From Candidatus Poribacteria bacterium (GTDB taxonomy: Bacteria; Poribacteria; WGA-4E; PCPOR2b): DNA of 64,000 nt. Where the stretch lies: contig JAPPKS010000023.1 of NCBI GenBank assembly GCA_028819845.1, positions 1-64,000 of the forward strand. The letters are read 5' to 3'. Below are positions 1-9,946 of the stretch, in pieces (positions within the stretch are counted from its first letter, which is position 1; the number at the start of each line of letters is the position of its first letter). A program made the position numbers and the translations under genes. The notes under the pieces are model-generated. The model ran no database searches, was not told the origin of the DNA, and was given only the letters and a program-made list of their open reading frames with translations.

Positions 1-318
1 TCGTGATTCGCAATCAATTCGGATGGGAGAGGTTTTAAAAGCGTTGGGTTTCGCTCCATTCATCGGATCTTGTACGCGGTTAGGTTGACGGGGAATTTGG
101 TTTTCATGGACGGTTTTTGGATGTATCCGCTCTACCCAACCTACAGGAGTTGTGTTTAAGAAACCGAGTTTGCAAGAAAAAAACTCGGTTTCAATTAACA
201 TTTTGCTCGGCTTCAGAGTTTCGGTAGGTGCAGTTAGGAAGCTAAACCTACCGCAGTGCAAAAAATTTATTGGCTTTATTATAATTTGGCGGAAGTCCTT
301 GTTCGGAAGGAACTATTC
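1..318. repeat. Intergenic region with two hairpin repeats
   Basis: No gene is seen before the first coding start at 319. Two inverted repeats stand out. The first has a perfect 12-bp stem, gaaaccgagttt (160-171) with aaactcggtttc (181-192), and a 9-nt loop; a related copy lies at 9287-9318. The second has an 8-bp stem, cggtaggt (222-229) with acctaccg (246-253). Flanking text ('acccaacctaca', 'ttgggttt') looks like dispersed repeat debris. An upstream gene tail or promoter could not be identified. Confidence 0.6.
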
Positions 319-2151
319 ATGGAATACATAGTGTGTTTTATTGGAATTTGTGTGGTTGGCGGTCTCGGTTTGGCTGCCGTATGCGCAGCCGAACAGGGCT
401 ACCGGGAGACGCAGCTTCACGAGAAGGTCGTAGAACGCATTTACCAAGACGGCCGCCGGGTTTTGATGGTGAACGGGGATGAAATCGAAGATAGAACACC
501 GAAACCCGACCCGGCTCCACAGGACATCACGCCCGAGGAACACGAACGCGGATACATCGTCTATCGACGATCAGATTCTGACGGCGTCTTTCGTTTCAGC
601 AGCCCCCAATCCGGTGAGCGAACTGCGGCACTCTCTACGGCTGCTAGTCAGGACGAGCAACGGCACGTGCAGTTTGCCATACGTGCTCTCCGAGATTTGG
701 GGAGGGTAGAGGTAGAACTAGGGGTTTTGTCGAACGGCGATGGGGTCACGCTGCCGGCTTCCGCTGTTTCAGTTCGACCAGTGCGTATCGGAATTTGGAG
801 AGACTATTGGGACCCATTCTTTGTCGAGGCGCCGAAACTCTTAGACCATTATGACGCCATAACCCGCGTGCTCCGCGGACAGAGCCAGCAGTATTGGATT
901 AGTTTTCACGTACCGCCGGGGACACCGGCCGGTAGATTTACAGGGGATGTTTATGTTCGTACCGAGCATGGCAGCGAAGCGTCGCTAAGGCTCGAATTGG
1001 AGGTCTATCCTTTTTCCCTGGCGCCCGGGCGATGGTGGGGCATCTACTACTACGGTTTGACAGGCGAGAATACCGCACGGGACTTTGCGGACATGAAAGC
1101 ACACGGCGTGAATTCGATGCTTATCTGTCCTCCGGGGCACGTAGCGCCCGTGCTTGAGCGAGTCGGTGACCGCGTTACCGCTAGTTTTCCCCACACCGAC
1201 AAGCTCATGGCCGAACTTAAACGTCAGGGTTTTAACAGGCCGGTGCCGTATTATCCCCGAATGTTAAGCTGCCGCGTGCTCGATCTCTTCGACCGTGTGG
1301 ACGGTGTGAAATTCAAACCCGGCGACTATTACGGCCAACGCTGTATCGACTATAAAGCTGAAGACTATCCCGAAGACCTGAAGGAGGTACTCAAAGATAT
1401 TTTTCGCCAAATGGTTCAACACGCTAAGGAAGCAGATTGGCCGGAAATCCTCTGGTTCCTCGTGGATGAACCCGGTGCTGCAGCTCTGCACGAGCGTGAA
1501 CTTGAATGGGCGAAGGTAGAATTCCCCCTGTTTGCAGAGGCATGCCCCGGTGAGAAATTGCTCTGTACGGCGTACTCACGCGACGTGATTGACGCTATCG
1601 GTGTCCGGCTTGATGTGCGTGTCGGGGAGTTGTGGCGCTTTACCGACGACGACCTGCAGCGTACCGACGCGGACGATTCACAGCTCTGGGGTATCCGTTG
1701 GCTGTGTCAGCACAATGCCTACCGTTTTCCGCGGCACTTCGCCGGGTTTGGGCTCGACCGTATGGGGCTTGACGGTTTTACCGAATGGACGTACTACGGC
1801 GCACCCGTCTACCGACCCTACGACCAGATTATTGACTGGCAGGGATGCAGTTACGCCTTTGAAGATGAACATGGGAATCTCCTCAGCACGATTACTTGGG
1901 AAGCGGCGCAGGAAGGCATTGACGATGCCCGCTACGCTGCTACGCTGCGCGCACTAATTTCCAATGGTGAGTCCTCGGTGAACCGGGAGCATCAGCGGCT
2001 TGCCGGAGATGCGTCGGATTGGATTGAAACGCGAATCGCGGCAATTCCAAATCGCCCGGTTACCTTGCCCGAGGCGGAACTGGACGCATTGCGGCGGGAG
2101 ATTGCGAATCAGATTATTGTGCTGATGGACGCGGGACTGTCCGCCGATTAG
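319..2151 (+). CDS. Secreted GH123/DUF4091-like glycoside hydrolase family protein
   Basis: About 610 residues. I place the start at the ATG at 319, preceded by ggaagga with good spacing; the frame is open from 256 but has no better start. The N-terminus (MEYIVCFIGICVVGGLGLAAVCA) is a hydrophobic signal peptide, so the protein is probably exported. A beta-rich N-terminal half is followed by a likely TIM-barrel half containing 'WFLVDEPG', the Asp-Glu pair typical of GH123/DUF4091 proteins. The C-terminal 'TWEAAQEGIDDARY' resembles the 'WE..R.GIDD..Y' signature near the end of that family. The expected role is glycan cleavage in the envelope or outside the cell; the substrate is unknown. Family assignment is from remembered motifs only. 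Confidence 0.6.
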   Translation: MEYIVCFIGICVVGGLGLAAVCAAEQGYRETQLHEKVVERIYQDGRRVLMVNGDEIEDRTPKPDPAPQDITPEEHERGYIVYRRSDSDGVFRFSSPQSGERTAALSTAASQDEQRHVQFAIRALRDLGRVEVELGVLSNGDGVTLPASAVSVRPVRIGIWRDYWDPFFVEAPKLLDHYDAITRVLRGQSQQYWISFHVPPGTPAGRFTGDVYVRTEHGSEASLRLELEVYPFSLAPGRWWGIYYYGLTGENTARDFADMKAHGVNSMLICPPGHVAPVLERVGDRVTASFPHTDKLMAELKRQGFNRPVPYYPRMLSCRVLDLFDRVDGVKFKPGDYYGQRCIDYKAEDYPEDLKEVLKDIFRQMVQHAKEADWPEILWFLVDEPGAAALHERELEWAKVEFPLFAEACPGEKLLCTAYSRDVIDAIGVRLDVRVGELWRFTDDDLQRTDADDSQLWGIRWLCQHNAYRFPRHFAGFGLDRMGLDGFTEWTYYGAPVYRPYDQIIDWQGCSYAFEDEHGNLLSTITWEAAQEGIDDARYAATLRALISNGESSVNREHQRLAGDASDWIETRIAAIPNRPVTLPEAELDALRREIANQIIVLMDAGLSAD

Positions 2152-2325
2152 CACCTAGATGTGATTACAATGGTTGTGCCCGTCCATTCGAAAGCCGTTG
2201 AAAGACGTGGTGCAAGCAGCAGTTAGTCGCCCATGAATTCCGACGTTAAAGCCGATTCCATGGAAATTTAATAGTGTTTCAGAGCGTGCGGCTTGAAACC
2301 GCACCTGCAGGGTGGAGAATTATTG

Positions 2326-3627
2326 ATGTCTTTAGCAAGAAAAATCATACTCGCCGTGTGCTTTACTTTTGCGATAACGTGCAGTGCCTTCGCCCAATGG
2401 CTGCTTGTACCGATGGATAAAGCGCAGACCAACCACCTAAAGGCCTACGGATTGACCTACTGGACGCTGCAAACGCCGCGGGAATACCGGGCGATGTGGC
2501 TATTGAATTACCGCGGCGGCGCCTTCCTATTGAACGATTCGCCCGACGTGCATGTCAAGTCGAAGGCGATGGGAGTTCATGTTGAACCAATGTCTGATCT
2601 CGATTATGGCGAAATTCTCATTGAGATGGAAAATTCCAACATGGATGAAATCCTATTGGAAAAAGCGCCAAAAATTGCGGTTTACGCCCCTCCGGACAAC
2701 ACCCCCTACCGTGACCCTTGGGGCGATGCGGTGAAGATTGCATTGGATTACGCCCAAATTCCTTACCATGTCATCTGGGACAAGGAGGTCGAAAACCAGT
2801 ACCTGCTCACGGAAGGGTTCGACTGGTTACATCTGCACCATGAGGATTTCACCGGACAGCACGGCAAATTCTACGGCTCTTTCAGGGGGCAGGTGTGGTA
2901 CCAGCAGCGAGTCCGACTGTTTAAGCAAGCGGCTACCGAGGCGGGCTTTTCCCGCGTGCCGAGACACAAAGGACATATTGCGCAACTGATTCAGGATTAC
3001 GTCCTCAACGGAGGATTCCTGTTTGCGATGTGTTCGGCGCCAGAAACGTTGGATATTGCAATCGCGGCGGGCGCAGGGCACGTCGATATCGTCGCACCAG
3101 AACTTGATGGAACGCCCACCCAGCCGGACTATCAATCCAAATTGAATTTTAAAAAGACGTTCGGCTTCGAAAACTTCACGCTGCATACAAGCCCCTATCA
3201 ATATGAATTTTCTGATATTGACGACCCGAAACCAGAGCCCGACCCGCTGTCCGGCTTAGAAGATTTCACCTTGTTCGAGTTTTCGGCAAAGCACGACCCA
3301 ATCCCAACGATGCTTACGCAGAATCATGTAGGTAAGGTACGGGGATTTCTTGGCCAGACGACTTCTTTCAATAGAGACACCATCCGCGATTCGGTGACCA
3401 TATTGGGCGACATCGAAGGCACGCCTTATGCAAAATACATCCATGGAAAATTAGGCAAGGGGACGTTCACGTTCCTCGGTGGACACGATCCGGAGGATTA
3501 CCGGCATCTGGTTGGGGAGGGAAGGATTCCGACCAATCTGGATCTGCACAAGCACTCACCGGGCTATCGCCTAATACTGAACAATATTCTGTTCCCCGCT
3601 GCGAAGAAGAAGCCTCAGAAGACGTAG
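2326..3627 (+). CDS. Secreted conserved protein (Bacteroidota-type 'asparagine synthetase B' misnomer family)
   Basis: 433 residues from the ATG at 2326, which has ggtggag upstream. Residues 1-23 form a signal peptide ending in 'SAFAQ'. The mature N-terminus, with 'VPMD..QTNHLKAYGLTYW' and 'WLLNYRGGAF', matches a family I remember from Bacteroidota databases under the name 'asparagine synthetase B'. No glutaminase or ATP-pyrophosphatase domain of a true AsnB is present, so that name should not be trusted. The remainder ('HHEDFTGQHGKFYGSF', 'GGFLFAMCSAPETLDIA', 'GTFTFLGGHDPEDY') resembles class I glutamine-amidotransferase-like flavodoxin folds. The function is unknown. It follows the GH123-like gene on the same strand after a 174-nt gap. 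Confidence 0.6.
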   Translation: MSLARKIILAVCFTFAITCSAFAQWLLVPMDKAQTNHLKAYGLTYWTLQTPREYRAMWLLNYRGGAFLLNDSPDVHVKSKAMGVHVEPMSDLDYGEILIEMENSNMDEILLEKAPKIAVYAPPDNTPYRDPWGDAVKIALDYAQIPYHVIWDKEVENQYLLTEGFDWLHLHHEDFTGQHGKFYGSFRGQVWYQQRVRLFKQAATEAGFSRVPRHKGHIAQLIQDYVLNGGFLFAMCSAPETLDIAIAAGAGHVDIVAPELDGTPTQPDYQSKLNFKKTFGFENFTLHTSPYQYEFSDIDDPKPEPDPLSGLEDFTLFEFSAKHDPIPTMLTQNHVGKVRGFLGQTTSFNRDTIRDSVTILGDIEGTPYAKYIHGKLGKGTFTFLGGHDPEDYRHLVGEGRIPTNLDLHKHSPGYRLILNNILFPAAKKKPQKT

Positions 3628-3772
3628 TCTAAATCAGGATACTCGGGATTGAAGGATTTGCAGGATTTGATGTGTGTAAATTTGAAATGACTATTGGGCG
3701 GCATTTCCTTAAAGATTAGGCGAGGCTGCATGCTTTAAAAATTCACATTTAACACTTGGAAAGAGAAGTGAA

Positions 3773-5149
3773 ATGTCGAACATTCAGAGTGAATTTTCCA
3801 CCGAAGATTACCGAGAAATTGATCGAGCGCACGTTTGGCACCCGCTCTTTCAACATGAACTTTTGAATCAGACAAATCTGATTGTGTTCAAGGAGGCGCA
3901 TGGGACAACCATAGTTGACTCGGACGGACACGAATATTTGGATGCGTATTCAGGTTTGTGGAATGTCATCGTCGGATATGGACGGCAGGAGATTGCCCAA
4001 GCGGTGTATGAGCAGACTCAACAGTTGCACTACTATCCACATACGCAGATAAACATTCCGGCAACGTTACTGTCGGAACGGCTGGCGGAGCTACTTCCGG
4101 GGAACCTCAACCACGTCTATTTCAGCAACAGCGGTTCTGAAGCCAATGAAACAGCAATAAAAATAGCGCGGCAGTACGGCAGGCAAAGGTATCCGGGGCA
4201 GAACCGGTACAAGATAATTGCACGGTACCGAGGTTATCACGGATTCACCTACGGGGCAATGTCTGCAACCGGACAGGTGCTGCGGAAAAAACCTTTTGAA
4301 CCGCTAGCGCCCGGTTTCCTGCACGTCCAGCCACCCTATTGCTATCGGTGTCCGTTTGACTTGAATGATTCGGACTGCGCCATGTTCTGTGCGGATGAAA
4401 TCGAACGAGTCATTCAGTGGGAGGGCGCGGAAACCGTCATTGCAGTAATTGCCGAACCCATCATCGGCGGCGGCGGAGTGATTGTTCCGCCGGACGACTA
4501 TCTTCCAAGACTGAGAGAAATCTGCGACCGCTATGGAATATTGCTCATCCTTGATGAAGTGATTACGGGGTTTGGAAGAACAGGCACGCTGTTCGCGTGT
4601 GAACGGTGGGGAGTGCTACCGGATATCATTACATTGGCGAAAGGGTTGACGAGCGGCTACGTTCCGCTGGGCGCATGCGTCGTCAGCGATGAGGTTTTTG
4701 AAGGATTTCTCGGTGCGCCGGAGGAGGAACGGGAATTCGCGCAAGTCTGCACGTATGCTGGGCACCCTGTGGCTTGCGCTGCGGGTTTGGCGAACCTGAA
4801 AATTATCTCAGACGAACGGTTATGGGAAAACTCCGAGCGTGTAGGAACCTACCTTCTTGACAAACTTGATACGCTGCGATCGATGCCAATTGTGGGAGAT
4901 GTCCGCGGAAAAGGACTTATGCTGGCGATTGAGTTAGTGAAAAACGGCAAATCACATTTAGACACCGCGAAAACAAACCAGATTGTTGCGGCAGTCCGAG
5001 AAAAAGGCATCTTAATCGGAAAAATCAGCCGCGCTGTAGATGAGCCGGAAAATATCCTTTTCGTCGCACCGCCGTTGATTCTCACGGTTGAAGAGGCGGA
5101 TCGCATCTTCGAAACACTCCGCGAGGTACTTGCTAATTTTAGCACCTGA
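3773..5149 (+). CDS. Class III (omega) aminotransferase, PLP-dependent
   Basis: 458 residues, the normal size for class III aminotransferases such as taurine-, beta-alanine- or diamine-pyruvate transaminases. Visible family motifs are 'YFSNSGSEANETAIKIAR' for phosphate binding, 'RYRGYHGFTYGAMSATG', 'AVIAEPIIGGGGVIVPP', 'LILDEVITGFGRTG' and the Schiff-base lysine in 'ITLAKGLTSGYVPLGA'. A Cys-rich insert 'PPYCYRCPF...DCAMFC' follows the central helix and is found in some members. The start is the ATG at 3773, after agagaag. The amino donor cannot be deduced. A dispersed repeat begins about 10 bp after the stop. Confidence 0.85.
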   Translation: MSNIQSEFSTEDYREIDRAHVWHPLFQHELLNQTNLIVFKEAHGTTIVDSDGHEYLDAYSGLWNVIVGYGRQEIAQAVYEQTQQLHYYPHTQINIPATLLSERLAELLPGNLNHVYFSNSGSEANETAIKIARQYGRQRYPGQNRYKIIARYRGYHGFTYGAMSATGQVLRKKPFEPLAPGFLHVQPPYCYRCPFDLNDSDCAMFCADEIERVIQWEGAETVIAVIAEPIIGGGGVIVPPDDYLPRLREICDRYGILLILDEVITGFGRTGTLFACERWGVLPDIITLAKGLTSGYVPLGACVVSDEVFEGFLGAPEEEREFAQVCTYAGHPVACAAGLANLKIISDERLWENSERVGTYLLDKLDTLRSMPIVGDVRGKGLMLAIELVKNGKSHLDTAKTNQIVAAVREKGILIGKISRAVDEPENILFVAPPLILTVEEADRIFETLREVLANFST

Positions 5150-5159
5150 TTGGATAATA

Positions 5160-5375
5160 GGTGACAAAGCCATACTTGTGCGTTTGAGTTGCTATAAGCG
5201 GTGGAACCTCTATCGCGCGGCATTTACTATCGCCCTCGTTAGTCGCTCTGTTGATGCTATTTGGCCGCTTGATTCCATCAAATACCATACTCCAGCATTG
5301 AGCGGGGCAAGATGCCCCGCCTACGGAGGGTAGTGGGTTACTATACACCTGCCGCCCTCTCGGGCTGCATAAAGT
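5160..5375. repeat. Dispersed GC-hairpin repeat, copy 1
   Basis: This stretch is clearly homologous to 50822-51145. Both run through 'caaagccat', 'gcgtttgagt', 'ggtggaac', 'tctatcgcgcgg', 'cgcttgattcca' and 'tactccagcattg', then the perfect hairpin cggggc-aagat-gccccg, 'cctac', and 'ctatacacctgccgccc'. Parts recur at 58408-58605 and near 12650-12730. It lies between the aminotransferase and the tRNA-Sec gene and has no coding capacity. Confidence 0.8.
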
Positions 5376-5468
5376 GAATTTTCAAACGAGTTCTTAAGGG
5401 CTGATACGGATTCACAATCCTACGGCATTTTTTCACGATAAACAACTGTCCCTGACGGCTTTTCACGA

Positions 5469-5562
5469 TGGCGGGAGAGGGTGGGAGTCGAACCCACCTA
5501 CCCACTTGCATGGGCAAGCTGGTTTTGAAGACCAGTAGAGCCACCGGACCCTATCCTCTCCC
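5469..5562 (-). tRNA. selC: tRNA-Sec (anticodon UCA)
   Basis: Read on the minus strand, this 94-nt molecule begins GGGAGAGG and ends CCTCTCCC-G-CCA, giving the 8-bp acceptor stem typical of bacterial tRNA-Sec, with an encoded CCA. The anticodon loop 'CTTCAAAA' carries UCA (complement of 5526-5528). The long variable arm (CTTGCCCATGCAAGTGGGTAG) and the T arm 'GGTGGGTTCGACTCCCACC' are complete. Overall it aligns well with E. coli selC, including 'GGTCCGGTGG' in the D region. It lies 54 bp downstream of selB on the same strand, completing a selA-selB-selC cluster. It decodes in-frame UGA as selenocysteine. Confidence 0.95.
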
Positions 5563-5616
5563 AAAATGAACGGTTAACATTGGACGCATGAGCACCGTGT
5601 TAATGTGCGCAACGGA

Positions 5617-7542
5617 TTATGAACTCTTTTGCGGAGATTTCCGCAGACGGCGGTGGTTTCCCTCGCGTATCGTGAACCCTCTGCCGTCGCAGTATTCCAA
5701 GAACGGCACAGCATATTTACGGCTAGTCTGCGCAAACTCCCGGAATTCAGCGACGGTAATCACGGTTTTTTCTTGGAGGAAACCGGTAAGCAGATTCATG
5801 GTGTTTTCAAATGTCCGAATATGGACAAAGAAGTCATCTGCAATCTTGACAAGCTGTCCAAGATTTACGAGCGCGTAGAATGTCTCTCGAACCGATTGCG
5901 CGGAATATTCCGGAAGTTGCTCGGTTAGCGCTTTTATATTGGGGACGTTTATACCTGCATCCAAAAAGACGGCTTCAACTTTCTCTTTGATTGCCTCCTC
6001 TTGTTCAGAAAATTGGATTTGATGGGACGCCAAACGCAGGAGGTTTCCGTCTTTAACGACCCGCCTCTGCCGGATTAAATCGCCCACAATCTTCTCGAAA
6101 GCAGTTTCATCGAGGTCAAGTTGTAGACGGAGTTGCGCTGTGTTCTGACCGGGTGCGAGCGGCGTCTCTGCGTGGAAACCCTCCAAGGCGCTGATAAGAT
6201 TGGTTTGCGCCCTTTGCAACCGATCCCTAGCGGCAATAAGCCGGCTGCCACCGTTCCAACGCGTTATTTTATGCTCGCGTTCCAGTGCTTTCAGGATTTT
6301 TTCCAGCGTTGAATTCGGATGGCTGAGATAATACCGCAGAGAGTCTTCCGACAAGCAGAGCTCACTCCTTTGCGCAAGCAGCAGATTTATCACGCCGACA
6401 TCGTCAGCCATATTCCATTGATTGAGCGTATGCGCAGTCGCTTTCGCAAACCGCTTGTGGCGCGGCGCAAACGGATTTATCACCGTACCACCTCCGACGG
6501 TATACTGCGATGCGAAATCGCGGACGATAAGCCGATCTCCCCTGAATGTGAGAATTGGCTTCTCTAAGCGCAATTGGATTTGCGCCGTATCGCCCGGCAA
6601 AACAGCTTCATCCACAAGCAGTATCGCCCGACAAAACGCTTCGCTAGTACCGAGATAAAACCGCAGCCGCGTCCAGTGTTCTAACATTCGCGGAAAGGAC
6701 GACAGCACATGGAGTGAAACATCAACGTTGTCCGTCACTCTTGACAAGCCGATTGTGCAAAGTACATCTCCGCGGCGAATTTCTTCTGTCGTGATGCCCG
6801 AAAGGTTCAATGCGGTCCGCTGTCCGGCGTGCGCTTCCTCGGCTGGACGATTGTGAACTTGTATCCCGCGCACACGAATGTCGCGTCCCTGCGGCAATAT
6901 CATAAGCCGTTGTTCGCGGTGTATGGAACCGTCAATCAGCGTTCCGGTAACGACGGCGCCAAACCCCGGCATGGTAAAAATCCGATCCACATAGAGGCGT
7001 GGAATACCGTTGCGGCTCTCTTTTCCTGCAACAGCCGTGACTCTATCGACAATTGCCTGCTTGAGGCGGTCCACGCCTTCTTCAGTCTCAGCCGACACTT
7101 GCACAGTTGGTGCGCCTTCAAGCGCGGTACCCGCCAACATCTCTTGTGCCATCTCGGTAGATTCAGCTAATTCTTCCGCCGTCACCAAATCAATTTTGGT
7201 CATCACCAATATGCCGGTCGAGATGCCGAGGAGATCGAGGATTTCCAAGTGTTCCAAGGTCTGCTCCTGAACACCCTCCTTCGCATCCACGACTAGCAGC
7301 ACAACGTCCATTCCGTAAGCGCCCGAAAGCATATTCCGGATGAACCTTTCATGCCCTGGCACGTCCACGATTCCGGCGCGTGAACCGTCGGGGAGGTCGA
7401 AATAGGCGAACCCCAACTCGATTGACAGTCCTCGTTCTTGTTCTTCCTTGAGCCGGTCGGTTTCGATTCCTGTAAGGGCGCGAATAAGCGCTGTTTTGCC
7501 GTGGTCGACATGTCCGGCGGTGCCGATGATGACGTGCCGCAT
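5617..7542 (-). CDS. selB: Selenocysteine-specific elongation factor SelB
   Basis: 641 residues, similar to E. coli SelB (614). It delivers Sec-tRNA(Sec) to UGA codons and recognises the SECIS hairpin of the mRNA. The GTPase domain shows G1 'GHVDHGKT' (10-17), G3 'DVPGHE' (60-65) and G4 'TKID' (115-118). EF-Tu-like beta-barrel domains follow ('[15 protein letters not shown]', '[24 protein letters not shown]' region). The C-terminal third resembles the winged-helix RNA-binding repeats ('[21 protein letters not shown]', '[21 protein letters not shown]'), ending with the usual '[11 protein letters not shown]' type tail. The start ATG at 7542 follows 'cagga', and selA ends only 4 nt upstream, so the two genes are translationally coupled. 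Confidence 0.96.
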   Translation of the reverse strand: MRHVIIGTAGHVDHGKTALIRALTGIETDRLKEEQERGLSIELGFAYFDLPDGSRAGIVDVPGHERFIRNMLSGAYGMDVVLLVVDAKEGVQEQTLEHLEILDLLGISTGILVMTKIDLVTAEELAESTEMAQEMLAGTALEGAPTVQVSAETEEGVDRLKQAIVDRVTAVAGKESRNGIPRLYVDRIFTMPGFGAVVTGTLIDGSIHREQRLMILPQGRDIRVRGIQVHNRPAEEAHAGQRTALNLSGITTEEIRRGDVLCTIGLSRVTDNVDVSLHVLSSFPRMLEHWTRLRFYLGTSEAFCRAILLVDEAVLPGDTAQIQLRLEKPILTFRGDRLIVRDFASQYTVGGGTVINPFAPRHKRFAKATAHTLNQWNMADDVGVINLLLAQRSELCLSEDSLRYYLSHPNSTLEKILKALEREHKITRWNGGSRLIAARDRLQRAQTNLISALEGFHAETPLAPGQNTAQLRLQLDLDETAFEKIVGDLIRQRRVVKDGNLLRLASHQIQFSEQEEAIKEKVEAVFLDAGINVPNIKALTEQLPEYSAQSVRETFYALVNLGQLVKIADDFFVHIRTFENTMNLLTGFLQEKTVITVAEFREFAQTSRKYAVPFLEYCDGRGFTIREGNHRRLRKSPQKSS

Positions 7543-7546
7543 AGCG

Positions 7547-8986
7547 TTATCCTGAATTACGGCTCAGGCCTCCCATGACATTTTTGGCCGCATCGGCGAT
7601 CCAATCCAGTTCCTGCTCACCTATCGTTCGAACGTCCATCCAAAACCGATTATCCTGCGTTCGACCGATTACCGGCCTTGATTGAGTGCGGAAATTGGCA
7701 GCGAGCGCATCCGCGGAGGTGTTTTTCGACTCCAAGACTACTGCGAGGCTGGGTAAAGTTTCAATCGGGAGGGAACCGCTGCCAATCTGTGCGTGACTCT
7801 CTTTGATTGCGACAGTCATGTCTTCACCAAAGACTTGAAGCAGGGACGCTTCTAGTTTCTCGGCAACCGTTCGGAGTTCATACATTGATCGGGTACAGCG
7901 GTAAAGCATAGGGAGATTTTCGATTAGTCTGTCTTCATTGAGATAGAGACGTAAAGTCGCTTCGAGCGCAGCGATTGTCAGCTTTCCGACGCGGAACGCC
8001 CGCATCAGCGGATTTTTGCGAATTTGCCGAATTAATTTCGATTTACCGGCGATAATCCCCGCCTGCGGACCGCCGAGCAGCTTATCTCCGCTAAATGTTA
8101 GGATATCGACGCCCGCCTCAATGCGCTCACGAACGACTGGCTCATAAGGTAAATTGTACTTGGTCAAATCGATTAGCGATCCGCTGCCGAGATCTTCCAT
8201 AGTTGGGATGCCATTCCGATGCCCAAGTTCGGCGACCTCTTCTATGCCTGGCGCCGCGGTAAAGCCGACGATTTTGTAGTTGCTGGGATGCACTTTCAGG
8301 AGGAGCGCTGTGTTCTCGTTGATTGCATTTTCGTAATCCTTGAGATGGGTCCGGTTCGTCGTGCCCACTTCCCGCAGGATTGCCCCACTGGCTTCCATTA
8401 CATCGGGAATTCGAAATGCACCGCCGATTTCAATCAATTCTCCGCGCGAGACGATGACCTCCTTGCCTCGTCCCAATGTGTTCAACGTCAGTAAAACTGC
8501 CGCGGCGTTGTTGTTAACGACGGTTGACGCGCCACAACCGGTCAACCGCTGAAGAATAGGTTCAGTGATAAGATCACGGTGTCCACGATTTCCACTCTCA
8601 AGATTGTACTCTAGGTTGACATAGTTACTGGCGGCTTGACGAATCCCTTCACACGCGGATGTGCTGAGAAGCGATCTACCAAGATTGGTGTGGATGATTG
8701 TCCCGGTCACGTTTATTACAGGCAGGATAGAGGAAGCGGTCATGGATTCAAGTTTAGCGCGCGTAATACCGGCAAGTTGCGCATCATCGGGAACATGCGA
8801 GATTTCACGGTTGGCGAGAATTTGCGTACGAATCTCCGCAACCACTGAACGCAGCGCTTCGGTGACGAGATCCCGGGAATACTGTTCCTGAATGTCGAGA
8901 AACCATCCACGAACCAACACCTGCTCAATGGCAGGTATGCGGCGTAAAGCGGCATGTTGTTTTTCGGTCAGGTTATGTTCGGACAT
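7547..8986 (-). CDS. selA: L-seryl-tRNA(Sec) selenium transferase SelA
   Basis: 479 residues from the ATG at 8986. The frame extends to a GTG at 9058, but family homology begins at '[10 protein letters not shown]' and the extra residues look non-native. SelA converts Ser-tRNA(Sec) to Sec-tRNA(Sec) with selenophosphate and PLP. The N-terminal tRNA-binding domain ('[10 protein letters not shown]') is followed by '[17 protein letters not shown]' and '[15 protein letters not shown]'. The PLP lysine sits in '[13 protein letters not shown]' (K302). It is the first gene of selA-selB-selC. No strong Shine-Dalgarno sequence is seen at 8986. selD, needed for selenophosphate, is not in the window. Confidence 0.95.
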   Translation of the reverse strand: MSEHNLTEKQHAALRRIPAIEQVLVRGWFLDIQEQYSRDLVTEALRSVVAEIRTQILANREISHVPDDAQLAGITRAKLESMTASSILPVINVTGTIIHTNLGRSLLSTSACEGIRQAASNYVNLEYNLESGNRGHRDLITEPILQRLTGCGASTVVNNNAAAVLLTLNTLGRGKEVIVSRGELIEIGGAFRIPDVMEASGAILREVGTTNRTHLKDYENAINENTALLLKVHPSNYKIVGFTAAPGIEEVAELGHRNGIPTMEDLGSGSLIDLTKYNLPYEPVVRERIEAGVDILTFSGDKLLGGPQAGIIAGKSKLIRQIRKNPLMRAFRVGKLTIAALEATLRLYLNEDRLIENLPMLYRCTRSMYELRTVAEKLEASLLQVFGEDMTVAIKESHAQIGSGSLPIETLPSLAVVLESKNTSADALAANFRTQSRPVIGRTQDNRFWMDVRTIGEQELDWIADAAKNVMGGLSRNSG

Positions 8987-9084
8987 TTGTGATTGAAGGG
9001 ATATGACGAGTATAAGATTTGTTAGATTGGATTGATTAGGAAAACGGTCACTTACCACCTTTAGCGCTTTGAAACTTCGATATC

Positions 9085-9165
9085 GGACATCTTTACTAAT
9101 TAACTCGGTGTGGTAGACAAATCCAAAGCGGCATCGGGTTACAGAAATATTTTGGAAAGATGTCC
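9085..9165. repeat. MITE-like element with 10-bp terminal inverted repeats
   Basis: ggacatcttt at 9085-9094 is a perfect inverse of aaagatgtcc at 9156-9165, enclosing 61 bp. The left half (to 'gtagacaaatccaaagcg') closely matches 12548-12592. A further left end, ggacatcttt-gtttaac, occurs at 9361-9377, and an isolated right end, ttggaaagatgtc, occurs at 51159-51170. No transposase is encoded. The element sits in the spacer upstream of selA. Confidence 0.65.
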
Positions 9166-9286
9166 ATTATTTGAATTATTGTATTGGCCGCGGATATGGT
9201 TTACACATTGCGCTGGTGTCAATTAGGGAATGGCGATCCAAGCCGACGGGTATGGCGGAGTAGCTTCAATATACTGCTCGGTTAAA

Positions 9287-9318
9287 GAAACTGAGTTTTC
9301 AAGAAAAAACTCAGTTTC
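9287..9318. repeat. Stem-loop repeat, second copy
   Basis: gaaactgagttt (9287-9298) pairs perfectly with aaactcagtttc (9307-9318) across an 8-nt loop, 'tcaagaaa'. It matches the hairpin at 160-192 in length, loop and flank ('caattaac' versus 'caaattaac'). One base pair differs and is compensated: C-G in the first copy, T-A here. The surrounding stretch 8987-9622 holds repeats and a possible promoter but no convincing gene apart from the ORF that begins at 9623. Confidence 0.7.
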
Positions 9319-9485
9319 AAATTAACCTCTGCACCGCTTTTGCGCAAGAGGAAGAATTGCGGACATCTTTGTTTAACACCACTATTTCATATTATATAAT
9401 ATTTCGGTGCATTTAACAACCAAGTAACTCCGCTGCGGCAGACCTTGTACTGACCTCCTCGTATAAGTTCGTCCGGGAATATAGG

Positions 9486-9515
9486 TTTACCGATAGCAGT
9501 GCTGTGTGCTATAAT
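9486..9515 (+). promoter_or_regulatory. Possible sigma-70-type promoter
   Basis: TTTACC (9486-9491), an 18-nt spacer and TATAAT (9510-9515). It would drive the small membrane protein gene at 9623 and the haem operon behind it. The -10 is perfect and the -35 is weak. Confidence 0.4.
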
Positions 9516-9622
9516 AAGGCTGTCTTAATCCAAATAGATGCGGGATTTTTGAAGACTAGCTACAAGTAAAATCACATCATTCCGGGCACTTATGTTCCAG
9601 TAATTTACTGACGGTTAGACCG

Positions 9623-9931
9623 ATGGGCATACAATTTTTTGTTGTCTTTGCGCTATCAATAATTTTCCTATCCATAGGGGTAACGGGGTGCCGTGACTTC
9701 GCTTCCGTAATATGGGATAATGGAACACCCAAGTTGAGTTTCGTTTCGAACACCTCCGCGATTATCCAGTGCGCACTTGGGTTTCTACTATTTTTCATCA
9801 GTCTGTACGTTATGGGATTCTTTCTGTATCTTGAGGAGCGGGAAAGCGGCCGAATTATGAAAAACATCAAGAGTTTCGTGAAGCTCAGGGAGTTTCTTGA
9901 ACGACATCAGAAAGAGGAAACTAGGGAATGA
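9623..9931 (+). CDS. Small membrane protein of unknown function
   Basis: 102 residues with two predicted membrane segments, about residues 4-22 and 46-70. The C-terminal tail is charged (EERESGRIMKNIKSF...). A Cys at the end of the first segment ('GVTGC') could be a lipobox but is not strong. It ends 15 nt before hemE on the same strand and may share its transcript. I do not recognise a family. The Shine-Dalgarno sequence is poor, so it is a moderate-confidence gene. Confidence 0.5.
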   Translation: MGIQFFVVFALSIIFLSIGVTGCRDFASVIWDNGTPKLSFVSNTSAIIQCALGFLLFFISLYVMGFFLYLEERESGRIMKNIKSFVKLREFLERHQKEETRE

Positions 9932-9946
9932 GGATATGGAAAAATC

